Translations under genes and position numbers: made by a program
Shown here: positions 44,743 to 56,404 of the stretch, piece by piece
Position numbering within the stretch: position 1 is the stretch's first letter
How the letters are laid out: each line of letters opens with the position of its first letter
Assembly: GCA_011800155.1 (NCBI GenBank)
Contig: JAALGH010000021.1
Span: forward strand, 62,001 to 126,000
Direction: 5' to 3'
DNA from: Flammulina velutipes
Taxonomy: Eukaryota > Basidiomycota > Agaricomycetes > Agaricales > Physalacriaceae
Length of the DNA: 64,000 nucleotides
The notes under the pieces: generated by a model
Seen by the model: only the letters and a program-made list of their open reading frames with translations
Database searches by the model: none
Told to the model about the DNA's origin: nothing

Positions 44743-45620
44743 ACTGGGGGTACGCCTGCATGGTGATAGCACAGGAGTTCAGGCAAATCGAAGGAACTTG
44801 GTAACAAGCCCACATCCGTGTGTGCGTCCACCAGGTGCAAAGCCCGCAACCCAACCATTGGGGAGGAACCTCTGGAACTTCGCATCTAGCAGCGGTAAAG
44901 ATTCGAATTCCGCCCCATTGGAGGTCGAGTTTCGCCTCACCCTCCACAGTCAATTCGGTGAGCAGAGGTGTATGCCGGAAAAGGGTGAGATCCGAATCAA
45001 CTTCTTTCTGCCAGATAGAAAGGGATTGAAGATGCCCGAACGACTGTCCCACGAACACTTCAAAGATATCTCTGAATGCGAATATTTCCAAGTGGCGCCA
45101 TCGAGCGATTGTAGGAAGAAGTAAGGGAACGAGGGTCTGGAAACACACGGCATGTCGCTCGGAGGTCACATGCTCAAGCTCTACCTGCTCCACATCGTGA
45201 ATCCTGACAAAGAGGTCTAAGTTCTGTGATCCTTTGCAAGGAAGTCTCCAACCTGAACGCGCCACGGGAAGGGCTGGGATAGGGCAGGAGAGCCGTGATG
45301 TTGAGATCAATTGTGGTCTATAAATGTGGTCTATAAAAGAGGAGAGGATATGACGAGTGCGCGCCAATGGCTGCAAACATAAGATAACACCCAAGGAGAC
45401 AGGAATTCGGAGAGGAAGCCGTATTGACGGATATTGGAGCGACCTAGACGGCCTTGATTGCAACAGAGAAAGATGGCGGAAAGCATATCATCATAGAGAG
45501 TGTGTATGGTGCAGCCAGGTGTAGGTGTAGGCAGGACGGGCAAAGAGCTGGAGTGATCGTTCAGATTCCCACCAAAACTACAATGTCGGTGAATGTACAC
45601 ACCTAGACGTTTTGTTCATT
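44743..45620 (-). pseudogene. F-box protein gene, broken
   Basis: The minus strand reads a typical mushroom F-box start: LYDDMLSAIFLCCNQG, then SPWVLSYVCSHWRALVISSP, followed by LL and a TAG (45331-45333) where related proteins usually have Trp. Beside it a 13-bp sequence, TGTGGTCTATAAA, is tandemly repeated (45312-45324 and 45325-45337), which also shifts the frame. The downstream frame reads like the LRR-type remainder: LFVRIHDVEQVELEHV, RWRHLEIFAFRD and FGHLQSLSIW. F-box proteins recruit substrates to SCF ubiquitin ligases. With a nonsense codon and a frameshift this copy is most likely dead. Confidence 0.6.
45312..45337. repeat. 13-bp tandem duplication in F-box pseudogene
   Basis: TGTGGTCTATAAA occurs twice in direct succession. 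It breaks the F-box reading frame. Confidence 0.85.
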
Positions 45621-46173
45621 TTAATTCACTTGATTAAAATTAGCGAGAGTAAATCGACCACAATCAGAACAACCTACAATGGTGCGAGGTCAGTGTGCAA
45701 AAGGAAGAGCGAGACCGTGCCGGACCGAATGTGCCGTTGGAATATGCGTCATCGTGACCAAGCAGTACAATGGCGCGCGCGCCACAGATGCCCTCAACAA
45801 CAAGAGGCGTGTAAAAAATTGCATCCACACGCACCTGGAGATAGTATTGACGGTGCGATGCCCACGCCACATAACTTCCTTGAGCATACTTTATAATCTA
45901 TCCGTATCAGTCTAAAAGGATAGAGAAAACCATCACATACCACGGAAACGGTGTTATTATAGATTTAGTAGGGTATTAATCATCCAGAGCCGTGTCCGCG
46001 AACCAGATCCCATTGCTGCGGTAGTGTGGCGCTCGACGAGAAAATTTGGGCTGTGATCGTCGTGTCGATGTCCCCTTCGCTTTGGTTATGGTAGTAATCA
46101 TACTAGTTCAAGTTCCAGGTTCCAACCGCACGTTCTGACGATGGTCAAACCTGTACTTCATGATCTATCTAAT

Positions 46174-46575
46174 TCAAAACTCCCATTTAGCGACATAGCT
46201 AACCTTGACACCCAGACGACGTATCTCTGCGAAAGTCACCTCCCATATTCCGTACCGCTTACCCCCGATCAATCTCAGCTCAGATATATTTGGTATAGGT
46301 AGATTGAGCCGGGATTCGATTACAGCCCCATTTGTCCCATCCATCCGTAGTGCCGTTGTATTTAGCAATGTACCGTATTGGTTTCGAAGATAGAGCAATG
46401 TTACATGCTGGGCCTCCGCGAGGAATGAGAGAAGAGGCTGGACGTCCGTCGGGTTGCCTTTGAGAATAAGGCATAAATTTCGTAGACGCTGGGAGCATCG
46501 TCGAAGGTCGGGGTAATAAACGGGTTCCGAGGCCGAAAATGACAGTACCATTTGGAGGGTTTCCAAAGCAGGCAT
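46174..46575 (-). pseudogene. C-terminal fragment of an F-box/LRR-like protein
   Basis: An open frame of about 130 residues has the spacing of the leucine-rich C-terminal part of mushroom F-box proteins: PALETLQMVL, RRCSQRLRNLCLI, LLSFLAEAQHVTLLYL and SELRLIG. No F-box domain lies upstream on this strand, so it is a fragment or a decayed gene distinct from the one at 44.7-45.6 kb. The resemblance is by pattern only. Confidence 0.4.
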
Positions 46576-49500
46576 TGAAATATAGTCGATTAGTTTGGTA
46601 TCTGGGTGGAAGCGAAGGAATACAAAAACAGAACACTCGAGGTGTCCTCAATTGAAGATAGATAATACAGTTGTGTGTTATTTATTCTAGGTATTGTGCT
46701 GAGGTCCATACACACTGAAGTATATGAGGTGATACGGCGAGGCGCAAGGAACGGCAGCCTGTGACCAGTTCATATGTACATATGGATAAAAGTGCCAACG
46801 AAACAACAAAGTAGATAGAATAACGAATGATAAGCGAAAAGGAATCTATATGTCGTACTAAAACAACAGGTTAAAGTTGAGGGCCAAGACGATGCAAACG
46901 ATGGGACAGAACACTTGAGGTGACTCAGGAGAAGGTATCGTAAGTTATCACCTTCGAGGTAACCCCAAAATCGAAGAGGATCCACGTTTCGTTGGCCAAT
47001 GAGAGCTCCGCCTACAACCCCAGCGAGATGCAGATCCATCCATCTCCCACAGGTTCTTTTCCACCATCTCTTGAACAGCATCATCCATTCCTTCCGACAC
47101 CTCCTCCATCCCCCGATTCTTGGCCTTAGGTGGACGGCATGGGGAGCTCCTCCGTTCCATGGCGCATATCCCAGTCTGCCTTCTTGTCATGGATCCCATC
47201 TCCACAGTGGAAAGGACAAAAAAATGCTGTGCGCGAAGAAAACGAGAGTGCAGAGATGCAAGGAGGGCGGATCTCGACGCCGAAACGGGCCCTACAAGTG
47301 TAGCACGACTAGGTGTCTGCTGAAAGGATAATATAATGAACAATGACCATCCGACTCTTCGACGAAACGAGACCCGACGGACTACGGTCATCTTTAACCA
47401 ACAGAAAAGCACACCAAGATGCCATCCATCCCTCGTAGTCTTAGACAAGGATTGAAAGAAAGTGACAAACATACGTACTATCACAGGGAACGTCATTGAT
47501 AAGAGCAACGACTCCATCAAACAGAACCTTCGAGAGTGAAATCCGTCCAGAACCTATCCCAGCGACAGACAGTAGGCAAAGCTTTCTGCATTTACGAGTT
47601 TTCCGTCGCCTCCAAGTCATTGAGCGTAGATTAAACGTGATTCGACTCGTCTTCTCCATTACCGCCAGAATGAGCTGCAAAAGGAAGTCTTCAACAAATG
47701 TTCAAAGAAACCAATATACACACATACCGTCTCCATGGCTTGGAAAGCCCAGGTCAGCCTCTTTCTTTATTCGACACCTCAGTAATCGATAGGAACCCGC
47801 GGTGAGTATATTGGCCTATCGTAGAAAACCTTCAGTACATTGTAGAAATTCTCCTACAAGTGTTTACGAACATGACGAACATGACTCCTGGGATAGATTA
47901 ATCCGCCGTGATTCCGCTTGTGACTGTGACAAGCACATGTTTTGATCTCCACTAAAGAAATTCCACCAGTATTGTTGGACTTGTACTTGATCTGTCTTTT
48001 TTAAGAGTATCCCCAGGGTATAAATACAGTATTTGCGCTAGATTAGAGGCTGTAGGAGCAGCAGAAGGCTGGTTCTAAATGGTTCTTTAATTTGATGACC
48101 TAAGCACCTGCACAGCCTGCCAGCGGCATTGACTGAGAGACTCTCGCAAGCGTAACATCTACTCTCCCGCTCGTGGATACTTACTTGGAACATGGTAAAT
48201 ATACTCGCTACACACAAGATATACTGGATGGCCGCAGAAACCAACACTTGTCAGCTGAAAATGTATCTTCCTTCCAATCACGCTCAAAACCTCTGCCCAC
48301 TCTTCACCATAATCAAACTTGCGTGCTGTGAAATAACCTGTCCATCCAACACTCTGTCCAGGCGAACAAATGACCGCACGATTCCGCTCCCGAGTCTAGA
48401 TGTCCGAGCGGTTTAGAGGTCGTTCAATACTAATATCTCTTGTTTTGATGTGCTGGTCCATATGCACTAGTAGTAATAGAAACTGTAGCTCAAAAGGTGT
48501 CTAGAACAAGAGGTAAGAAGGCATAGTCCGATAGGTGTATATAATGTCCTATGGAGTCCCAGAACGATGAATATAAATGTGGCAATGAAAACGAATACAG
48601 GCTTCCGAAGGTAGTGTCATTCTGAAAGACGTAGGCTATGCAACAAACATTGCTCGTTGACCCTCCCTTCGTGCCACTCCGCCAAAAGTTCGTAAGATAT
48701 GTGTTCCCGCTGACCCGCCGACCATACTCAAGCCTCCAGGTACGGGCCAGTGGGCGACCCAAAGCATCAACAAACGGACGAGGGGCAGAGCGCTGGCAAT
48801 CAGCGACGACCGTACTACGGCGAACAGCAAGGTATCCAAAGGCCCTGTCTCAGTCATCTTCCAGGATCCTCCTGGATGGCATTAGCCACAGACAATCTAA
48901 CAGCGCGAAACGTTGGCGCTCGCGACGAGCGGGGGTTGGATATAGTAGGGAATGTCCACGGGTGGAATTGGAGGAAAGCTCGTCCAATACTATATCGGAT
49001 TTCGGAGACGTTTCCTAGTTCAAGGCATATGTGTTGTCCATAGATGGCATCTCCGTCCATAGCAGAGTCGAGGAGGTCATGCTCGGGGTGCGTCAGATTG
49101 AAACGATAGCGACATGGTTGGGCATGTCATATATTTAACAGCGGTCCATATCTAGGTTTTCGGTCAATACATGCCAGTCCGGAAAGAATAGTTGACCTAA
49201 TAGAAAAGGCGGCAGGACACGACATGGAGAAATGTATACAGGCGGTTTCCAGGACCAACGATCGATCCAGTACTGGGCAAGGTTAGATACTATGATCCAG
49301 GCAGCGAAGAGAATGAACTGACCTGCTGGCTCGCGGACAGTCTGGCACCTTCGCTGATAATGATAGGGGCACTGTCGAATTATTTGCCAGGATCCTGTGT
49401 GTTGGTGCGTGACATCCACCAGCAGGTGATCCAACGGACGATTCTCGAAGACAGGCCCAGTCCCGGGCTGCAAAAGCAAATATGTCGAACGGGGACGATG

Positions 49501-51340
49501 GTGAGGTGTGCGGCAAGGGCCCACGAGTACCATCGCTGATATAACATCAGATATACCGTGTCTGTTGGTGAAAGATGAGACTAACCGGTTAGCTACGATC
49601 TATCTATTGCATTCAATGGCAAACGGCACGATGTGGGAAGAAACCGGTACATGATTGACATCGTCGTGAGGCAAGAGCTGACTGTGAGATGGACCTATGC
49701 TGGGATATGGACGTGCATCGGTGGCTGGCCAACGGCAAGGGTCGATCAACATCTACAGATTCGTTAGGCAGTGTAGATCGACGAAGAGAGCGGACGCAGT
49801 GTTTGCTAGCGTTGACGAATTGGCCGATATCCAGGAGAGAATCATAACGAGGTCGTACGCGAAGTTCCAACGATGATGGTAGCTTGTAAATGATCCCCTG
49901 ACACTGGCGTCGTTTTTCAGGCTTCAAGGCCGACTGGGGCGCATTCAAATGCTACAGAACAAGGTGAGCTACGTCAAAAACTGTGTAGAAACAAGAACCT
50001 TGTGTCCCCGTGCACTCATCCTTTGCCCTCTTCGATTCTTCTATCGCGCGAAAGCTACGTCGTCGCCATTTCCAAGGTCTCTATCAGAACGATATTTCAT
50101 CTGTCTCCAGCGTGTATCGTCTTAACAGTGTCCAGTTGGGTACGTCCACAATCAGGAACGCGGACGTTCGAAGACGGGTTCCGTAACCACCATGCTCATA
50201 CATGACGAGCTGGCTGTACTGGATGGCTACGAACAGACAAGGGGAGATTAGTCAAGGAAAAGAGCATCACAACGAAGCGCACCTAGTCTGGCCTGTGATC
50301 CTATTGCTATCCATTCCCATACCGCATTTCCTTGTATTTACCGGATGTTGAACGCGAAAGATGCGAGGGAGCGTAGCACAGAAGAATATATCCAGCCGAC
50401 CACGGAGGTAGCTCCGAAAGAGGTATAGGCTTTGCATTTGTTTGTCTGCGACGGCACCACACTTTCGCCAAATATCATCATACTTGGAGACCAATTATCG
50501 AATGTATTGATATTCGTGTGTCTAAACCGGGTTTATTAGTTTTATAATTTTAAACAAATGTGCTAAAGATATACAGTCTAACATTATACGTACCCCACCT
50601 ACGAAGTTTCAAAAGCTAAAGGTCAACCTCGCAGCAGTTCTCTGCGTACGTCACTGCTACTTGGGAATCATATTCGACCTTGGGACACAGAAAGATTTTA
50701 TCGAAGCGGCTCAATTTGTGGCTCCTCAGAGTCATTTCTCCACCTTGTAAAGATCAAAAGGTCAGTGTTACCTAACGTAGATATTGCGTCTCGCGGACGA
50801 AAATAAATGTTTTAATCAGGTAGTATATCCTGTGTATCAGCCGAAAGTGCATACAATGAATTCTGAGGAGGTCGAGTATGCAATGTGCGCCACATAGAGG
50901 ACGGGCCGGATGAGGTTATCCGTTCGCGTAGGCATTTTCAGTTCCCTATATGAAACTATTGAAAGGTGAGATAGAACGTCCACGTACTGTACAGTGTATT
51001 ACTATCCTGATCTTCTTATGTTCTGCTCATCCTCTGGTTCATTTTCTCCTAATTTGGTTGTGTTATCAGATGTAATCCAGGACAAAACATGTGGCCAAAC
51101 GGTGAGCTCGCCATTTATCTGCTCGGTTATCTTATTTACTGATCTTTGCGATAGTTATCCCTCTTTTCGTTGGATGATAGACGATGAGCACAGAACGCTG
51201 TACGCCTCACCATCTCCTTCAAGAAAATGTCATTGATTTTTCTGAGGTACATACTTTTTTTCTGCAAGGAAAATCCCTGTCTGACACCTATAAAAGCGCT
51301 GGGATACTGAGCTAGCTCCCCAGCAACTCAACTCGACTGC
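46576..51340. other. Long region without a confident gene
   Basis: Many short overlapping frames occur on both strands. Minus-strand segments at 46.9-47.7 kb and 48.6-50.5 kb have stretches of protein-like composition with plausible splice signals. They are repeatedly interrupted, which suggests degraded multi-exon genes. I found no motif strong enough to name one. Confidence 0.35.
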
Positions 51341-51347
51341 TACATTT

Positions 51348-52160
51348 TTGTATCGCCTCCACCGCTTTTTTTCGAAATTTTCCATCCCTGCTCCCACCAA
51401 CGCCGTCAAAGCCTCCAAGCGAGGAGGCAAACACTTGATCTCTGCCAGGTCTAAACATTTCTCGTCGTCTTCCGCTTCCCTCGCATGCATTATCAGCAAC
51501 GCCAGCAGCCGGTCCAAGCGCAATCGTTCGGACACCGTTACCCAGGTGTATGTGGTCTGATGGACCAGACGAGGACTCTGACAATTTTTACACTGATATG
51601 CCACTGCTCAAGGATCTCGAAGATGCCTCTGACGATGACGACAACGACAACGAGAACTATGATGATGATGATAGCGAGGAGGAGGAGGAGACGATGTCGT
51701 GGTGGTGATTGGTGACAAGAACGACATCCAGATGAAAGCGAAACTTGGTATGTCCACGTCTTTGTTCTACATTTGCTTTCTTTTTTTTTGCAGAACGAAG
51801 AGCATTGAAGTGCAAGTCTCGCAAGTACAAGTACTTCGCCAAGCCCCAAGTCGTCAATGTCGACGACGATTGGAAGTATGCCTTTGAGTGCATCACGTAC
51901 GTTTGACTCTCTTTTTGTATACTGGCTCGTAGCTAATGAATCTAAAGGTGCCATCAAGTTCTGCACCGTACGACCAACGACTCTCAAGTGACCATCTCGA
52001 CCTAACTCTCCCTCCTTGGGGTATGTCTGCAGCCGCTCATATAGCAATTCTAGTGTCTCGCCTATCTATCGAAACAACTCTCCTTCCTTGTACCGGATTG
52101 ACTACATCGACATCTCCCCGAGCGGGCTCGGGCTCACCAAGGTTAGTTGAATTACATTGT
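51348..52160 (+). pseudogene. BED-finger/hAT-like N-terminal fragment, frameshifted
   Basis: A basic start (KASKRGGKHLISARSKHF) is followed by an acidic stretch (DEDSDNFYTDMPLLKD, then runs of Asp and Glu). In the GAG repeat at 51676-51690 the frame ends at a TGA (51706-51708). Another frame continues smoothly as DDVVVVIGDKNDIQMKAKL and splices to YKYFAKPQVVNVDDDWKYAF, then ECITCHQVLHRTT. A C-x2-C pair in this setting resembles the BED-type zinc finger at the start of fungal hAT transposases. No catalytic domain follows. The assignment to hAT is inference. Slippage in the trinucleotide run is the probable lesion. Confidence 0.4.
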
Positions 52161-52488
52161 GTTCCTTACATGTGTTACAGAGTCTTCCCGGCACCTTCAA
52201 ATTCTGACCAAAGGTAATGATGCCGCCATCTTACTTCTCAATTCCACGCAGACATGTACCCTCTGTCGCTGATACCAACATTTCCTGGGCGGTATGGTAT
52301 GGTAGTTACCGTCCTAAAGGGAGAAAAAGAGTTGGTATTCCGATCCTCACTGTATATGAGTCGAACCTGCAATCTAGTTCAAGTCGTAGCCAGACGGGAC
52401 ACCAGGGATGCCAAACTATCCCCCGGCCGTATCCGAGTTGGCGCGCTCACGTGGCATCATTGCTCATTGCTTTTCTTCCAACCTAAAC

Positions 52489-55083
52489 ATGATAACAAAC
52501 ACCAGAAAGCGACCCAAAATAACCTCCAACGACAATGGTGACCAGGTAGATGCAACCGTTACGCGCAAGGGGTGCACCAGTAAACGCCGTGTCAACGACA
52601 TGGATGCGACTTTCACAGGACTGCCTTTCAATATCCTCCTGGAAGTACGCTGACTTCCGTCTGTCCCAGACGCGCACTTATCTGACTGTTGCGCTATAGA
52701 TAGAAGTGTGTTGCCTTCCATTGGATGTTCTGCATATGACACTTGTCAGCAAATCTCTGTGGGGCACATTTATAAGCAAATCATCTGTTTCCGCCTGGAG
52801 GGCTGCACGATCGAATCTGGAAGGATTTCCACCACCATTTGAAGGGATTTTGGAACCGACTTGGGTGCATCTGGCTTTTGTTAATATTTGTCATGTGCGC
52901 CACATTGTCATTTTCGCTCACCTACTTGGTCTGATAACCCGACTATAGTTTTGCTGGAAGACGGCAGTCATTAATCCTGACTTCATCTTCCTCTGTCGTA
53001 TATGTTCTGCATGCTCCAAGATACAGTACGTCTATTTCTGTCTCTGTTCCTTCGAATCACTGATACCTGAATGTTGTTCAGTTTGATCGAGACGACGGAA
53101 ATGATATCTACGCGATCTAGAGATCAATATGATACCCTTCGGAAAATCTTTCTCAATGTCGTCCCCACTCGCTCTGTCAGTACGTAGTTGTTGTCTCCTT
53201 TCTTGACATTCCCTTACACCACAAAAGCTGCTCCAGGCGGCAAGAAGAAGCTTTACCAGGCTCTAAAGCAGGACTTCCTAGCTGCAGAGCAGCTCTTCCT
53301 CACGAATTCGATGACACCTGAGCTTCTAGCTGAACGACAGGGTAGGATGAACCGACTTCGAGAGGTAAGGGCTTGAGTTTCATTCACTTCCGATATTATT
53401 GAGTTTCAATATTGTTATAGCATATCAAACTCTGCAACGCCTGGCGAGTTGCATGTGATGACCAATGCAGGAAGGAGCTCGAAGAGATGAAATCCAAACG
53501 TCGTCAAGCGTGCGCTAAATACTTCGCGGACCAAGCATATGGCTGACGACCTGCATAGTATATGGGATCGACTGGCTGTCCTGGGATACACGGAGGATCT
53601 TGAAGCCATGGATGACCTCAACATGACCTTTGATTTCGCCACACACCCTGGTGTGAAATCTACTGCAACACTCACTGATCGAGGTAAGCCTTCCAGTGCA
53701 TAACATACCCTTCCCTCCAATTCACATGATTATAGGATGGGACAAGGTCCAAGTAGAGGTCGTCCGATTCGCAGAACAAGTTCGAGAGGCCCGGAAATTT
53801 AAGAGGCACTTGATGATTGTCAATCAGCGAAAACTCTACGCAAGTGTTGCCCTAAGAATGTGGAAAGCCCGGCAACCAATGCCACTAGCCAAATACCTGC
53901 CTACCATCGCCGATTTCTGCGAATTTCCGCACATCAAAGAAATCCTGGAGAGGCGAGATCATCACTCCATCTCTTCACTCGATCTCGACACGCAAAAGAT
54001 GGACAAGCTCAGCCTTCGCTGGCGAGTCCAGCTCTATAGGCGGATGTGCAACATTGCGGAAAAGGAGATCTCGACGGGCCCTGGGACAGGGCAGGAGGCA
54101 TTCGCATTTCTACATCTCGCAAAGAACATGTTCATTTGTATGAACAGCTGCAGTATTGATCTTAACCCCACAGCCAGTCGAAAAAGGAAGAAATCACCCC
54201 CCACCGGTTCACCTTTGTGGTTCCCGGAGTACTTAACACACAGATGCTGTGTTGCCGGTCTAGTCGACGGTCAACGTGATGATATTTTGGATCCCGTGTT
54301 ACATCTGGATGGATATACAAGATCTGGGAGATTCTATCATGGGAGGGTGCCGTGGCGCAGAGATAAAGTTTTGACGAAGGACAAGGTGATGGAAGGGATT
54401 GTGATGACACTTGTCGGGTTGGTTGGGCTTGATGTGGAGACGGCGACTGTAGCGGATATGGACGTCACGCCAACGTTGTTTGAGTGCCGCACCTGTCCAG
54501 TTGTGCACCAAGTGGGAGAGGGGATCTATGATGATATGCCGGATAGGGAGATGATGCACTGGAGGGCTTGTGTGACTGTGTTTCGCTTTTTTACTTGCCA
54601 TTTCCTGAAAGTGAAGGTAGGTTGCCCATATCTTCAAGAATCATTACTTTGAGCATGAGGACATGGAGAGCATCATCAGAGTTAGCGAAGATGGCTCAAC
54701 GCCTGATGGATTCTGCGCTGTTGAGTCTCCGAGTCTCGATTTCCCGTACAAGTGTGTTCGATGTCGGGATAGACCTGTTGATACTCTGGGTGGTCGACGT
54801 CGACATCAGGTCGTGAACCATTGTCTTGACGTGTATGTCCGGCTTTCTTTGTGTATTACTCACTTAGTTACTTTAGTGATCCAGCCATAACATTGCGCGA
54901 CCGACAGAGAATGTCGATTTTGGCGTGCTCCCGGGTTCACGGCCGGAGGGACGACGAAGGGAAAAGGTCCTGCTTTTCTCTCGAGAGAGGAAGGGAGAGA
55001 TGTTTGCGGCGAAGAGACATGTAGAGTGGCGTGAAAAGCTTTTGGGACCTGGTGGATGGTCACATCGGGTTGCACTGGGCTAG
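52489..55083 (+). CDS. F-box-like protein, multi-exon, apparently intact
   Basis: From the ATG at 52489, a basic N-terminus (KRPKITSNDNG) leads to an F-box-like motif, TFTGLPFNILLE, then an intron, then CCLPLDVLHMTLVSKSLW and SSVSAWRAARSNLEGFP. A Cys-containing segment follows (FCWKTAV...CRICSACSK). The middle part is helical and charged, with DRGWDKVQVEVVRFAEQVR. Near the C-terminus a Cys/His group, YKCVRCRDR...GGRRRHQVVNH, resembles a C2H2 zinc finger. The last exon ends SHRVALG at 55081-55083. The exons can be chained through about eight short introns, though two junctions near 53200 and 53510 are less certain. Its role would be as an SCF substrate adaptor. The C-terminal finger may contact the target. 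Confidence 0.6.
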
Positions 55084-56010
55084 ATATCACGAAAGCTGCG
55101 TGGAAGAACGTACAAGTATCTACCAAGAATGATGCTTGACGGTTGCATTCGGAAGGAATTTATCTTGTATGATGTATGCTAATAGCTTGCATCCGTACAT
55201 CATCTCTATTGCTTCCTTTCTCCTGCCTGTCTTGGTGCCATCTGTTATCAAGCTCCTAAATTAGTGCTCGCTGTAGCGTTGCCGCTATAGATGTAGGTAT
55301 TAGTAGGGAAGATCAATTCTTACAGTATAAAGAACTGCCGTAGATGAGTCGTCAGAAGCGTCATACATTGCACAACATTAACTAGCTTGAGTGACTTAGA
55401 GACATATAATAACGACGACTTGGAACACTGTCCAGTAATTATTATGATAGAGCTGGCCAACGAATCACGGGCTCGACCACATAGTAATTCCGGACAATCT
55501 GGATCCTTTGAGTGACCACAGCGATGTGGGTAAGGACAGGAGGCAAACAAACTGGACCAATGTTCCGTGGTCGAGGCGTTATTTGGGCACAAGTGTGAGG
55601 CTAATGTGCGCCAAGCGGCTTGGGAGGACTTTAAAGTGCTCGAGGAAATTGCGCAGATTCAAGTGGGATAGAGGGCGCTTTTCGCAATTGCGACACGTCC
55701 ATATCTTCCACGAGGAGGGAGAAATCACACGAGTTCTCTCCATTTACTTCGCCATTGTGGATGCGAGTCATTCAAAGTGACGTTGATCCTGTCGACGTCA
55801 GATGGCGGTGAAAGTGTACGTTGACGATATAACTCACGAAACATGGGGTATCCCTTGGCAGAAACAAGAGCTTTGATTGTTCTCGGGTCTCGCCCTCTTC
55901 TTGTTCTCTCACTTTTTACCCTCCCGGCGCAAAAACTGCATTTCCAGGTTGTCGTGAAGCCCGTTGGGACAGCGAACGACGTCGGGGACATCAGGAAAGG
56001 CCTTATATCT
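55084..56010. other. Intergenic or decayed region
   Basis: Minus-strand frames between 55.5 and 56.0 kb have some protein-like composition (RINVTLNDSHPQW, LRNFLEHFK), possibly another F-box fragment, but no defining motif is present. Nothing is called. Confidence 0.3.
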
Positions 56011-56400
56011 TTTAGTTAACTGTATATAACTTCAAGTATTTAGTCTAATAAACTCCAACTTAATTCTAGAAAGTTAACCTGAAGCTACCAAGTTAGCCTG
56101 AGTTAGCTACAGTCAATAGATACAATGTTTAGTCCCGATAGTTGTATCTGGTTGACTAGAGTCAGCTATAGCTAATCTATAACAGTCAAATAACTACAGT
56201 TTATCTCTAAAGCTTTCAGAATAATGGATCTCTGATATAATCTTTCAGTTGTATTCAGTTAACCTTAAGCTGATGCATTGAAGTGAGTAACATTAGTCAA
56301 CCTAGAACAGACAGAGTCTACCATCAAATAATACTGTGCCACACTTTCCGCTTATACCAAAGTTCATACCCTATCTGAAATGGCACAGATATCATTAACA
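56010..56400. repeat. AT-rich subterminal repeat region of second Plavaka element
   Basis: Short related motifs (AGTTAACC, AGTTAGCC, CTACAGT, AGTCAGCTATAGC) recur in a 300-bp AT-rich block immediately after the transposase stop. This is the counterpart of 26281-26600 at the other Plavaka copy. It is likely the transposase-binding end of the element. The terminal repeat itself was not identified. Confidence 0.5.
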
Positions 56401-56404
56401 ACTA

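Noticed and set aside
46948..47520. 190-residue minus-strand open frame
   Set aside because: Its composition is irregular, and likely splice sites inside it suggest intron plus exon mixture and not one exon.
48630..50500. Possible cytochrome P450 or similar multi-exon gene on the minus strand
   Set aside because: No heme-binding Cys motif or ExxR is readable, and the frames are interrupted.
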